Shown here piece after piece: positions 8,363 through 16,603 of a stretch of DNA of 18,385 nt; within the stretch, counting starts at the first letter, position 1, and each line of letters opens with the position of its first letter. Source of the DNA: Spirogloea muscicola (lineage: Eukaryota > Streptophyta > Zygnematophyceae > Spirogloeales > Spirogloeaceae). Location of the stretch: NCBI GenBank assembly GCA_009602725.1, contig WELB01000147.1, positions 228,383 to 246,767 of the forward strand. Direction: 5' to 3'. A program made the translations under genes and the position numbers. Under the pieces are notes generated by a model, which saw only the letters and a program-made list of their open reading frames with translations, had not been told where the DNA came from and did not search any database.

Positions 8363-9456
8363 TCAGGCCGTGAAGTTGCTAGGATGTCGACAGTACCTTC
8401 CGCGCCGCAGGATCCTAAACGAGCCACGACTTGAGAGGTCGATGATCGTAGATCCAGCGCTACCACCTTGCAGCTGGCCCCCGTCGAACACAAATGCACA
8501 GCTGTGCCACAAGGTCTCAAACTCGTGCACAGCCGTGGTGCTCGGCTGGCTGCTCGGGTTGGCGCTAGTGAGCGCCAGCGCGCCCCTGAATGCCCGGCAG
8601 ACCTGGCGAATAAAGGGGCTGTCTGGGATCCTCACGCCTACTGTGGCGTTGCCAGGATTCAAGGAAGGATGCAGCTGGCTGCGACTGTCTGCTAGGGTGA
8701 TACAAGCAGCATAGTCAGCCTTCGGCCACAGCTAGAACTTGTTAGTTGCTCAGCACATTCTGCTGAATTACGTTATCTTCTCCCTGGGCGAGCCGTTATA
8801 CGAGAGCATGGCAGCATGTGAAATACAAAGTGCTTTGCCAAGGTGCTGACAGCTCGAATTAAACTTCAGACAGCACATGCCAGTTTATCCAAGTATCAAG
8901 GAGCCACAAGAGATGGTGGTTGACGGGTGCAGGGCAAGCTCGGACCTCGGGGAAGGACAAGAGTGACGGGGCCCGGAAGGAGGCTATGTAGCAGGCCAGG
9001 CGGCAGGTGCTCAACTGCCGCGTACTTGTCAAGGTCACTAATATCCGCTGTGCATATCGCGAGGGGGTTGCTCAGCATCCGGCCCTTAATCTCATAAAGC
9101 TTTCGGATAGCCGCCTCTGAACTGCACACGATAGAGCCTCCAGGAAGCATATTCGGCAGGTGACCTTTATGCCGTTTAACAAGTACTAGTCATGGTGGTC
9201 GTGACAGAACTTGGAAGTCCTCAGGCAGGGACTGATGTACCAGGCATCGGCAGCAAGCCCGTAGAGCGTGTCGGTCGGCAAAGCAATCACAGCCCCTCGG
9301 CGCAAGGCCTCCACGGCCGCTGGCACCTCCGCCTCTGCAGCAGTCAGCACCCCCCCTGACAACGCTTTGGGGGGGTCCTGTGCGGCCCTGCTTGCAGATG
9401 GCGCACCTTGCTGTGAGACGCCCGAAGGGCCAACAGCAGGGCCTTCAGTAGAGTTC
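8363..9456 (-). CDS. YRDC: Threonylcarbamoyl-AMP synthase (YrdC domain; YRDC/Sua5 family)
   Basis: Makes threonylcarbamoyl-AMP from threonine, bicarbonate and ATP, the first step of the universal t6A37 modification of ANN-decoding tRNAs. Proposed exons: about 9456-9241, 9121-8946, 8691-8363. Joins are phase-matched (2, then 1) and give SEAAIRKLYEIKGR after PTDTLYGLAADA, and NPGNATVGVRIPD after LLPGPVTLVLPR. Seen in order: PTDTLYGL, the KGR loop followed by PLAIC, LLPGPVTLV, VGVRIPD, LALTSANPSS, FVFDGGQ and STIIDLS. These are the classic YrdC nucleotide-binding motifs, and the order follows human YRDC. There is no Sua5 C-terminal domain. The 5' end is unresolved: the first exon has no in-frame ATG before a stop at 9498-9500, so an upstream exon, possibly encoding an organelle-targeting peptide, must exist (ATG at 9764 is one speculative candidate). 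The C-terminus is short; GGAAG|GTACTG near 8397 could be a donor to an unseen last exon. Divergent from the Maf gene. Confidence 0.94.
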
Positions 9457-9499
9457 CTGAAATGCTTGAGCACCTTGCATGACCAGGACGTCCAGGCCT

Positions 9500-10765
9500 A
9501 CCTATGCACGTGAGCCTGCTTTGCACACTGCAAGTAGCACATTGTGATGATGCGAAAGGTCTTTGCACCAGCGTATTCAAGAATTAGGTATTAGAATTAT
9601 TGGATCGGGGAGTTGCGTGCTCTTTTAAGGTGGCTCTCAGTACTGAGGTATAGAAGATTGGCTGCACCTGAGCGCGAGCTCTGGGCCGTTCCCGGCAGGG
9701 AGACTGCTGGGCCTGCCTGCGGAATCCATGACTGTGGGCAAGAACACTGCGCAAAGGCGACCATTGCTTGCCTGAATGCCAAAGTCCTTAGCCCGTTCGA
9801 TGTAGATGCTGAACTTTGTCTACGGGCTCTGTGTTAGCGCCAGTTCAGCTGCAGCTGTTTGGACGAGGCGGGCCTTCTCTTAAGGAGCCTTACGACATCT
9901 CCTCATCTGATGTCTAAGAGCTTCGTGCACCTCGGGAAAAGCCGGCAGAGCACGCCAGCCGCATATGGCTCTCTGCTTGTTGGGGCAGGGCTGCCAGCCT
10001 CCTCGCAATGCTGGCAGCAGGCCTGCGGCTACCAGTGGAGGCCGCAGCTCCCTGCAGGCGTCTGCACACCGAGCTGAGCCGGCTTTGAGTATTTGAGTGG
10101 GTGTGGCAGTCGCTTGAGCCCCAGCCTTGACCATTATTGCCGGGCAGTGCAAGGTGGTCTGGCAGTGGCTGTAGCCTTTTAGCAGAAGTAACTAGTGAAA
10201 AAAGTTAGCTTAGAGCTTGCAGAGGCACACCTTCCCAAGTAGCCGCTGTGGTGGACCAGTGCTGACTCCAGAATTGAGCGTTCCTCACGCAACGGTGGAG
10301 CCCTCCTTGCAGGCAGGCCCGCCGGCTGCCGAAGCAGCGAGTCACAGGACCCAGAAGCTGGAGCGCCTGCTGCAGCTGTCACTGCGCTGGTGGCGCGCAG
10401 CTAGTGATCCGCAGCTCAGTGCGAAGCTGAGTGCCGCTGTGGCATGCAACTGGCTCCGACGTGGGCGACAGCAAGTCTGGTGAGAGGTCGATAGTGCAAT
10501 CCTAGCCCCCAAGTAGCGTGCTGCGCCAGAGGGAGGGAGGTGGAGGGGGGACGAGGTATTGGGGGATGGCCTTTCTTGTGATGCTCCTCGACAGCCATCG
10601 CCCAGCTTTACTAAGGAGGGAGGGAGAGAGGAGAGGAGGGAGGTTAAGCACAGACAGCCGCCCAGCTCCGTATGCTTGCGCCGCCCAGTGAGAACCTGCA
10701 GGCCGGGCTCGGAGCTACATGAGCTGCGCAGCAGCGTAAGGTGCCGCAGAGGCGGCTGCTCCTCC
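9500..10765. other. Divergent intergenic region between YRDC and Maf genes
   Basis: Should hold the promoters and first non-coding or targeting exons of both flanking genes. Several medium-length frames exist on both strands, but none carries a recognisable domain. Two G-rich tracts lie near the Maf side: 10531-10565 (GGGAGGGAGG, then G6 and G5 runs) and the purine tract 10614-10643 (AGGAGGGAGGGAGAG type). The first has four runs of at least three G and could form a quadruplex with long loops. Confidence 0.5.
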
Positions 10766-13238
10766 ATGCTCGTCAAGGTGGGTGCACATTGCCACCGTCG
10801 CTGCCAAGCTCCGAATGCGCAGCTTCCGGACTTGGCCTGCGCCGTGCCAGGCGTGGGGCATTGCAGCGATGGCGGCCCCGAGCTGCGCCACTTGGGTGCC
10901 TGCAGCCGCCAAGCGATAGCTCTGATGCTTCGTTACTCCCTCGTCTGTCGTCTCCAGTACTTGCCGCAGCTGTCGCAGTGCCGGATCGTGCTGGCGTCTG
11001 CTTCGCCGCGGCGGCGGGAGCTCCTTACGGGCCTGAGGCTGGCTGCGGAGACGGTGCCCTCCACGTTCGACGAGACGCTCGACAAGGCCGCTTTTGCAAC
11101 GCCGGGGGACTACGCTGCCGAGACGGCCACCCACAAAGCCATCGAGGTCTGCAGTCAGCCTCAAACCCTGAATCGTGAATCCTAAACCTTAACCCTAAAC
11201 CCTCAACCCTATTGCCTAAAACCCAAAATCTGAACTGCCGCTGCATCTGCTGTGATTTAGTGCATAGTGTTAAAGACTTAAACCCAGTATTGCTGCTGCT
11301 GCTTGTATCGTGCTGCGTGCTCCGAGCACTAGGCCTACGATAAGGGTGCAGGGTCCCAGACTTTGAAAAAAGGATGCGGCTGCTGATATAGAAAGAGCGG
11401 CTGTGGAAGCCAGCCAGATGCATACAGGTGTTCTTGAGGGAGCCACAGGCTAGGCAGACAGGGCGCTCTTAGTATCCCCGGGTCAGCAGTAGGAAGTCAG
11501 ATGAGCTGAGGAGAGGAAGAGCAACCCCGCTGCGCAAGCCAGAGGCTGCTGCAAGGGCGCGACCAGCGCGGCGTTGCAAAGCAAGCGCTTGGAAGCGCTG
11601 GAGGGACATAGACAATCGCATGCGGTAGCAGGACAAAAGACCCAAAGGCACCGAGCCTCCGGGAAGTGCTGCACCTTGAGGACCGAGTCTGGACATTGCG
11701 GTGGCCTGTTTCCTGCAGGTGTCCAGGACTGCGCTCCTTGACAGCAAGGGCCGGAGAGCAGGTAAGCAGGCATGTGCCAACAGTATGAGCAATTTATGAT
11801 GCTTAAGCTGATAGTGGTCGCTAAGAAGGCCTCCTTGTACTTTGCATGATAAGTACTGCACGATCCATCGCTGTCTGGCTGCTTGGTTGCAATGTTGGCC
11901 AGAGCAGTGGTAACAACCATTGGGGTCCACTTGAACGCAGGCACTGCATGCTTTGTCGCCCATCTAGTTTCCGCCATTCGCAGCCTTGCTGAGAGCCCAA
12001 CCTGGACTCGGCCCCATGCGCAGACCTGGTTATTGGCGCGGACACGGTGGTTGAGCTGGATGGCCAGATCCTGGAGAAGCCCGCTGACGAGCAGGATGCA
12101 TTCCGCATGCTCACGATGCTCAGCGGCAGACGCCACGTGGTCTACACCGGTGTCGCGCTCGTGCTGCCGGGCGCAACCGGTCTGCCCTTATCCTTGAAGC
12201 GCCATCGCCTGCTTGCATTTCCAGTGTCAGATACTGTCGATTCCTGTCAGGGCAGAGCCACTCACAGCAGCTGCTCTCAGATAGCCTCTCTTTGACCTTT
12301 TTCACAAGCCCTGCCATCCTCCAGCCTATATCAGTTCTCATGTCAGCTCAAGGAGCTCTTGGTTACCCTGAGCTGCTATTGTTGCTATATTGCAGTGAGC
12401 AAGCATCGTGATTGGTCATAATCCATGGTTTGTGATGGAGCTTGGCTGTCATTCTGCCATTCACTTTAATCTTGCATTGCTATGTCGTACCGTGGTGGCC
12501 CTGAAGACCGAGGAGTTGGCCGCCCGCCACTGATGACCACGTTCTATGAGAAGACATCGGTGGAGTTTGCTGAGCTTGATGAGGTCAAAACCAGCTCCAC
12601 TCCTCTGACTTCTGTGCTCGTCTAGGGGGCTGTGACAAGGTTACAGGCACCAAGCCTCAGCACTAGGACTGATAATTACCATGCTCAGTCGTCTTCAGTA
12701 TGTAAGGTCGAGCAGAGTTCTCTGTAAGGCCATCTTACATGTTGCCCCTCTAAATGACTCGTACTTGACACCAGCTTGAGTACTCTGATTATCTACAGGC
12801 AACCATATGGGCTTACATTGAGTCCAAGGAGCCCATGGACAAAGCCGGGGCTTACGGCATCCAAGTAAGCCTTCTTGACCACAAACTTGCACGATGGAGA
12901 ATCCCTGCTAACAGGTGACTTTTGACTTATTTGCTGTGATTCTTGCTAACCAACGTAAGTGATGTCAGTCATGTGGACTTTGTCACAAGGATAAGAGTGT
13001 GATTGTACTGGTGATATCATTGATCACTTGTGCAGCAAATTTTTTTATTGAGCTCGTGCAGGTAATCAACTGCATCATTTAACAGTGTTGTCGCACTTTG
13101 CAGGGTTTGGGAGGGTCATTTGTCAAGTCCCTCAGTGGCTGCTACTTCAATGTCATGGGCTTTCCCTGCCACCGCTTCTGCGTGGAAGTGGCCGAGCTAA
13201 TAGGAAAGGGCCTACTTGCGCCCCCGACCACCTTTTAG
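10766..13238 (+). CDS. Maf-type nucleoside triphosphate pyrophosphatase (YhdE / ASMTL N-domain family)
   Basis: Hydrolyses dTTP/UTP and modified NTPs to the monophosphate, a house-cleaning role in the cytosol or an organelle. Proposed exons: 10766-10777, 10958-11146, 11996-12179, 12507-12583, 12799-12864, 13104-13238 (stop TAG), about 220 residues, normal for the family. Phases match (0,0,1,0,0). Seen: [12 protein letters not shown] (the signature loop), [81 protein letters not shown] and [12 protein letters not shown], ending with NVMGFP. The C-terminal methyltransferase-like half of human ASMTL is absent. The start ATG gives MLVK joined to [14 protein letters not shown]; this very small first exon is plausible but unproven. 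The acceptor at 11996 and the one at 12507 (alternatives at 12513 and 12516) are best guesses. The 849-nt second intron carries telomere-like repeats. Confidence 0.93.
11181..11210 (-). repeat. Short interstitial telomere-like tract (CCCTAAA type)
   Basis: The plus strand reads CCTAAACC TTAACCCTAAACC CTCAACCCT, with degenerate neighbours (AAACCCTGAATC, GCCTAAAACCC) from 11163 to 11226. CCCTAAA is the C-strand of the plant-type telomere repeat TTTAGGG; AAACCCTAA is also the plant telobox promoter motif. It lies inside intron 2 of the Maf gene, 35 bp after the donor. Confidence 0.75.
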
Positions 13239-13731
13239 TGACACCGAAACAGTAGAAGCTCAAGACCCCAGAGAGCAGGTCAGAAGGCCAGCCCCTCCCT
13301 CTTCCTTTGGTAGAGCCGTTAAGACTAGCAGGCCGGACGAGTCCCATTTACGTCGGCGACTGCCGCTCATGAGTAGCCCCCTTCAGCTCTGCAGCTAAGT
13401 AGCATGTCTATTGTTACGTGCAAGGCAAAGGCAGGAGACCGATCAAGGTGCTGTTGTGCAACTTCACCGGCAACTCAGCAGGAAGACAACTTCCTGAAAG
13501 AGTATGACCCCTGTATTCGGAGTGCAACCTGCTTACTGTGCTCAGGACTAGGTGGTTTGGCATTTGCTTCTGGGAAGCCAGCACCGCGATAAGCCTTGGC
13601 ACTTGGCCAGGCTCATGCCGGCGATCGCAGCTGCAAGCAGGGCCGGTCAGGGACTCCCTCAGCTCGCGCCGTCAGGTGGTCTCGGCAGGAGTTGAGGAAG
13701 CGCCTCCGCCTGCGTGGCAGCCAAAGCGAGT
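13239..13731. other. 3' flank of the Maf gene
   Basis: Follows the Maf stop codon. Frames on both strands are short and show no domain. A segment near 13287-13310 (GGCCAGCCCCTCCCTCTTCC) resembles the right half of the hairpin module, but it has no matching left half, so I do not call it a copy. Confidence 0.4.
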
Positions 13732-14274
13732 TCACACTGTGCGGAAAGTAGGGGCAGGCGCCTTGGGCACCTGCAGTGGAGCTAGCCACATGGCTGCAGC
13801 CGCGCAACGCTTGTCCCACAGCGGCATGGCGAGCTTGACGTGATGTTGCTCCTCGGCGCCCTGCTCCGACAGGGAGGGCCACGACATGGTGCGGTGGAGC
13901 TCGCTCAGCAGGGCCGGGCCGTCAGCCTCCTCACTGAGACCGCCACATGATGGGCTCTCCAGGAAGGAGCAGAGCGCCGTGGCGATGACCTTGTCAGCGA
14001 AGGCCATCGTCCTGGGTGTCGCGCTCGGGTGCCCGAGGCGCCATGGTCTGGCCGGCAAGGAGCTCTTGGCTTGTCCGTCGTGGGCGGAGCAAGAGCAGGC
14101 CTGGGACGTGGGCAGCGGGGCCGCCGGCGTGGCGCTCCTGGGCGGGGTCGGGACCTCGCCGTGGACGGGCGCCGCCGGGCCCTCCCCGACGTCGACGCTC
14201 AGGCCCCGCAGGCTCCTCGCAGGCGGCGCCTCCGCCGCAGCCGCGTCCGCCGCCACGGCTTCGGCCGACAGCAT
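13732..14274 (-). CDS. Unrecognised ORF, Ala/Pro-rich N-terminus (hypothetical)
   Basis: A single open frame of 180 codons from ATG 14274 to TGA 13732. The first ~90 residues are Ala/Pro/Ser-rich with few acidic groups, as in an organelle-targeting or disordered segment. A better-composed part follows, starting MAFADKVIATALCSFLESPS (ATG at 14007) and containing LLSELHRTMSWPSLSEQ and LAMPLWDKRC. Third codon positions are strongly G/C, as in the sure genes here. CTGCAG|GTGCCC near 13770 could be a donor, so the real C-terminus may be spliced. I do not recognise the protein. High G+C keeps many false frames open, and the plus strand also has coding-like pieces just beyond its start. Confidence 0.4.
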   Translation of the reverse strand: MLSAEAVAADAAAAEAPPARSLRGLSVDVGEGPAAPVHGEVPTPPRSATPAAPLPTSQACSCSAHDGQAKSSLPARPWRLGHPSATPRTMAFADKVIATALCSFLESPSCGGLSEEADGPALLSELHRTMSWPSLSEQGAEEQHHVKLAMPLWDKRCAAAAMWLAPLQVPKAPAPTFRTV

Positions 14275-14301
14275 GACACGGGGCCTCCCGGGGTACTGGC
14301 C

Positions 14302-14696
14302 AGCGGCGGGCCGCCACCNCTCTTCGGCTTCTACGTCGCGCACCGCGTGGAGCAGCGCCACAAGGTGGGCCGCCGCGCCCCATCTACGTGCTGCCCATGT
14401 CTAGAAGCTGAGCGAGGCCGCCGGCGTCCGAGGCTGCGACGTCATTCATGAGTACGCGGAGCCAGGCTAGTCGAGCCAAGACATAGGCATTCGCAGCGAT
14501 CACTGATCTGGTGGCGGCGGCGGCGGGGGTTCTTGGGTTGTTGGTATTGGCATCGCAGGCAGCCATGCGGGAGAAGCTGCGCACGATGGTCCTTGAAGGC
14601 GATGAGCGCGGCGTTGCTTTCGGGGCTGCTCACGCCGCCACCAACGCCGCCAAGCCCTCAGCGGGCACAGGAGACGAGCAGCGGGGAGCGGCGTAG
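14302..14696 (+). CDS. Possible small membrane protein, exon pieces only (hypothetical)
   Basis: Three plus-strand pieces look coding. 14302-14364 gives a GGPPPLFGFYVAHRVEQRHK stretch in which every third base is G or C; the ambiguous base at 14319 falls in a CCN proline codon, so it does not matter. 14405-14460 gives KLSEAAGVRGCDVIHEYAEP. 14512-14696 gives a hydrophobic run AGVLGLLVLASQAAM followed by REKLRTMVLEGDERG and a TAG stop. Joining the first two needs a 40-nt intron; no convincing join to the third was found, and there is no clear start. One transmembrane helix with a basic face after it would fit a small organelle-membrane subunit, but this is a guess. Confidence 0.28.
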
Positions 14697-14718
14697 CTGT
14701 TGTCCAACTGGCTACGGG

Positions 14719-14738
14719 TTTAGGGTTAGGGTGTAGGG
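14719..14738 (+). repeat. Short telomere-like tract (TTTAGGG type)
   Basis: Reads TTTAGGG TTAGGG TGTAGGG on the plus strand, directly before a CGG repeat. The G-rich strand is on plus, opposite to the CCCTAAA tract at 11181. Confidence 0.75.
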
Positions 14739-14745
14739 TACACTA

Positions 14746-14795
14746 CGGCGGCGGCGGCGGCTGCTGCGGCGGCGGCGGCGGCGGCGGTGGCGGCG
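14746..14795 (+). repeat. CGG trinucleotide repeat with a CTG interruption
   Basis: Five CGG units, then CTGCTG, then seven CGG units, GGTGGCGGCG and loss of register. It is in no convincing coding frame. The same strand carries the telomere-like tract immediately upstream. Confidence 0.95.
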
Positions 14796-14796
14796 A

Positions 14797-15141
14797 GCTG
14801 ATGGCCGCGACGCTTCGCCTTCCCGCGGCTGCCGACAGCAGCCGACGAGCCTCTCTTCTCTCTCCGGGGGTTTAGCCTATCCGGGGCCGACATGCTAAAA
14901 CCCCAAGCACGTCGCGATACTGCAAGCACTTGACAATGGCACTCACCGCGAGCACTTGACCACGTTCACGGTACAAAGAGCGCCATCACATCAGAGTACC
15001 CAATATTGCCATGTATCATATCATCTACTAGTGGTACCAATTTGACTAGACCCCTGATCGTCTCCCTCTCCCTCTCCCCACGCCTTGCATCTGCGTGCTG
15101 CCCGTGCTCTCGCTGCGGCCTCCGGCTTTCGCCAGAGGGAT
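14797..15141. other. Region without recognised genes
   Basis: Lies between the CGG repeat and the fold-back element. It contains a CTCTCC-rich stretch (15058-15075) and no supported coding frame. Confidence 0.4.
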
Positions 15142-15281
15142 AGAAGAAGTGGCTCTCCCAATGGGGGCAAGGGCTGTGAGAAGCCAGCCCGAAAAGAATT
15201 GACAAGGTTCGAAGGGGCCAAACTACGAGCTACGGGATAGCTTTCCGGCAGCAAGTCTGTCGGATGTGAGACTCCTCACTC

Positions 15282-15441
15282 GTTACTACTGAGTGGTCCA
15301 TCCTCCCCCGTTCTGCCATAGCCTCTTCGGCTCCTTTTTCTTTGGCTTTGGACATTGTCCAGTTACTACTGAGTGGTCCATCCTCCCCCGTTCTGCCATA
15401 GCCTCTTCGGCTCCTTTTTCTTTGGCTTTGGACATTGTCCA
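15282..15441 (+). repeat. 80-bp exact tandem duplication
   Basis: The unit begins GTTACTACTGAGTGGTCCA and ends GACATTGTCCA. It occurs at 15282-15361 and again at 15362-15441 without a difference that I can see. The repeat ends inside the hairpin module, so only the second unit is followed by the GGGCTGGC hairpin. Confidence 0.97.
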
Positions 15442-15493
15442 TTCTTGTTTGGGCTGGCTTTGCCAGCCCCTCTTCTCTATGGGCGCGCACTTC
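15408..15493 (+). repeat. Hairpin module inside the fold-back element
   Basis: Matches 7214-7299 at 83 of 86 bases by eye. The perfect hairpin GGGCTGGC-TTT-GCCAGCCC is at 15451-15469, followed by CCTCTTCTCTATGGGCGCGC. Confidence 0.9.
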
Positions 15494-15606
15494 TCTTCAG
15501 GCCCCGCAGTCGCTGCTTAGCTCGTAGTTTGGCCCTTCGAACCTTGTCAATTCTTTTGGGCTGGCTTCTCACAGCCCTTGCCCCCATTGGGTGAGCCACT
15601 TCTTCT

Positions 15607-16603
15607 TCTTCCTGATTGCAGAAGCAGGTGACCGCCAATCACGTAGTCTTTTGCAGCAAACCTTTTCCGCCGAAGTAGCAGGGGGTCGTTAGCCGGTAAC
15701 CAAGTGTGCCTTGCAAGGATGCCCGGGATTTATAGCTGTTGAGATCTACATGAATGTCATGCGTTGGCTACACAGGTCAGCGTTGTGCCTACCTGCTCAG
15801 ATCGATTACCCCACAATGCCCACTGCACCCCTAACAATGCCCAGTGCACCTGTTTGACTAAGCTTCAGGAAACTTGGGGTTCAGGAAGCTTGCACCTGCT
15901 TGCCGCTGCTTGGCAGCTGCATCAGCTATATCGACTGGCCTTGGCCTATTTCAAGTATCCAAGTGCCTCGTTTCGGGCTGGCGTTTTGCAGACACTGCCC
16001 TCTTGCCAGGAGCCATACCGTTTCTAGACACACATGGCATGCTTTCGTTGCTCTGTAGAACGAAATAGAAGTCACTTCTTGTCACAGGGCAAGAGAAACC
16101 CTGTGCCATTCCTCCAACTCTGAGGCACGACAGAAGGAAGGGCATGACAGAAGGAAGTACTCCTCCTCCACCTTCATCAGCTTCTCCTCAAGCTGCCTGG
16201 GACGTGTTCATACCAAATGTTCTCACCACCAGATGAGGCACCGATTTGCTGCAGCAGCTCTAGAGAACAGCGTTGGAAGTGAAGCTTGTAGATAAAGGCC
16301 TGCCCAGGTGGCCATGTTCTAAGAGCTGCTCTAAAAGCAAGATATCACAAAGAACGACAGGCCTGTATGGGGCAAACATTCGGTACCACCTCACTCTGCT
16401 GATGCCAATCTGCAGCAGGGAAGACGTGGTGGTCAATTACCAGCTACTTTGTCCTTGCTGGCTGGAGGATTCGTCAGCCCCTGCTTGATGCTAAGGATGG
16501 CTGGCGCTCCAGATTATATAATACTTTGTGGTGTACAATACTCCATGACTCCCTTCCTTCTGGAGCCTCTCATGTCTAGTAATACTTATGTTGTTGTCCA
16601 TTG
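15607..16603. other. Intergenic, 3' flank of the FtsJ gene
   Basis: Nearly 1 kb with no supported gene. Small imperfect repeats are visible: CACTGCACC/CAGTGCACC near 15820-15850 and two copies of GACAGAAGGAAG near 16127-16157. Nothing resembles a module of the hairpin family. The part nearest 16603 should be the FtsJ 3' UTR. Confidence 0.5.

Larger units (their letters stand above)
15142..15606. mobile_element. Fold-back (MITE-like) element with ~90-bp inverted arms
   Basis: The left arm (15142-15232) is the reverse complement of the right arm (15518-15606), apart from two single-base indels and a very few substitutions. Shared blocks in the right-arm direction are TAGCTCGTAGTTTGGCC, CTTCGAACCTTGTCAATTC, GGGCTGGCTTCTCACAGCCC, TTGCCCCCATTGGG and GAGCCACTTCTTCT. 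The 285-bp interior holds two 80-bp tandem repeats and a hairpin module. No ORF for a transposase is present, and I could not define target-site duplications. A non-autonomous fold-back or MITE-type element is the simplest reading; an inverted duplication by recombination is the alternative. Confidence 0.6.

Noticed and set aside
9597-9764. Minus-strand Ser/Ala-rich frame from ATG 9764 as targeting exon of YRDC
   Set aside because: Composition fits a transit peptide, but no donor matches the phase of an acceptor in the YRDC core exon. Kept only as a speculative start.
10217-10483. Plus-strand frame of 88 codons with a helical look (QKLERLLQLSLRWWRAAS..)
   Set aside because: Its only upstream Met is far from the coding-like part, no splice chain or domain was found, and it lies in a G+C-rich promoter region where such frames arise by chance.
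15200-15230. GGTTCGAA-type motif suggesting a tRNA T-loop
   Set aside because: No acceptor stem or anticodon arm can be folded around it; it is part of the inverted arm of the fold-back element.
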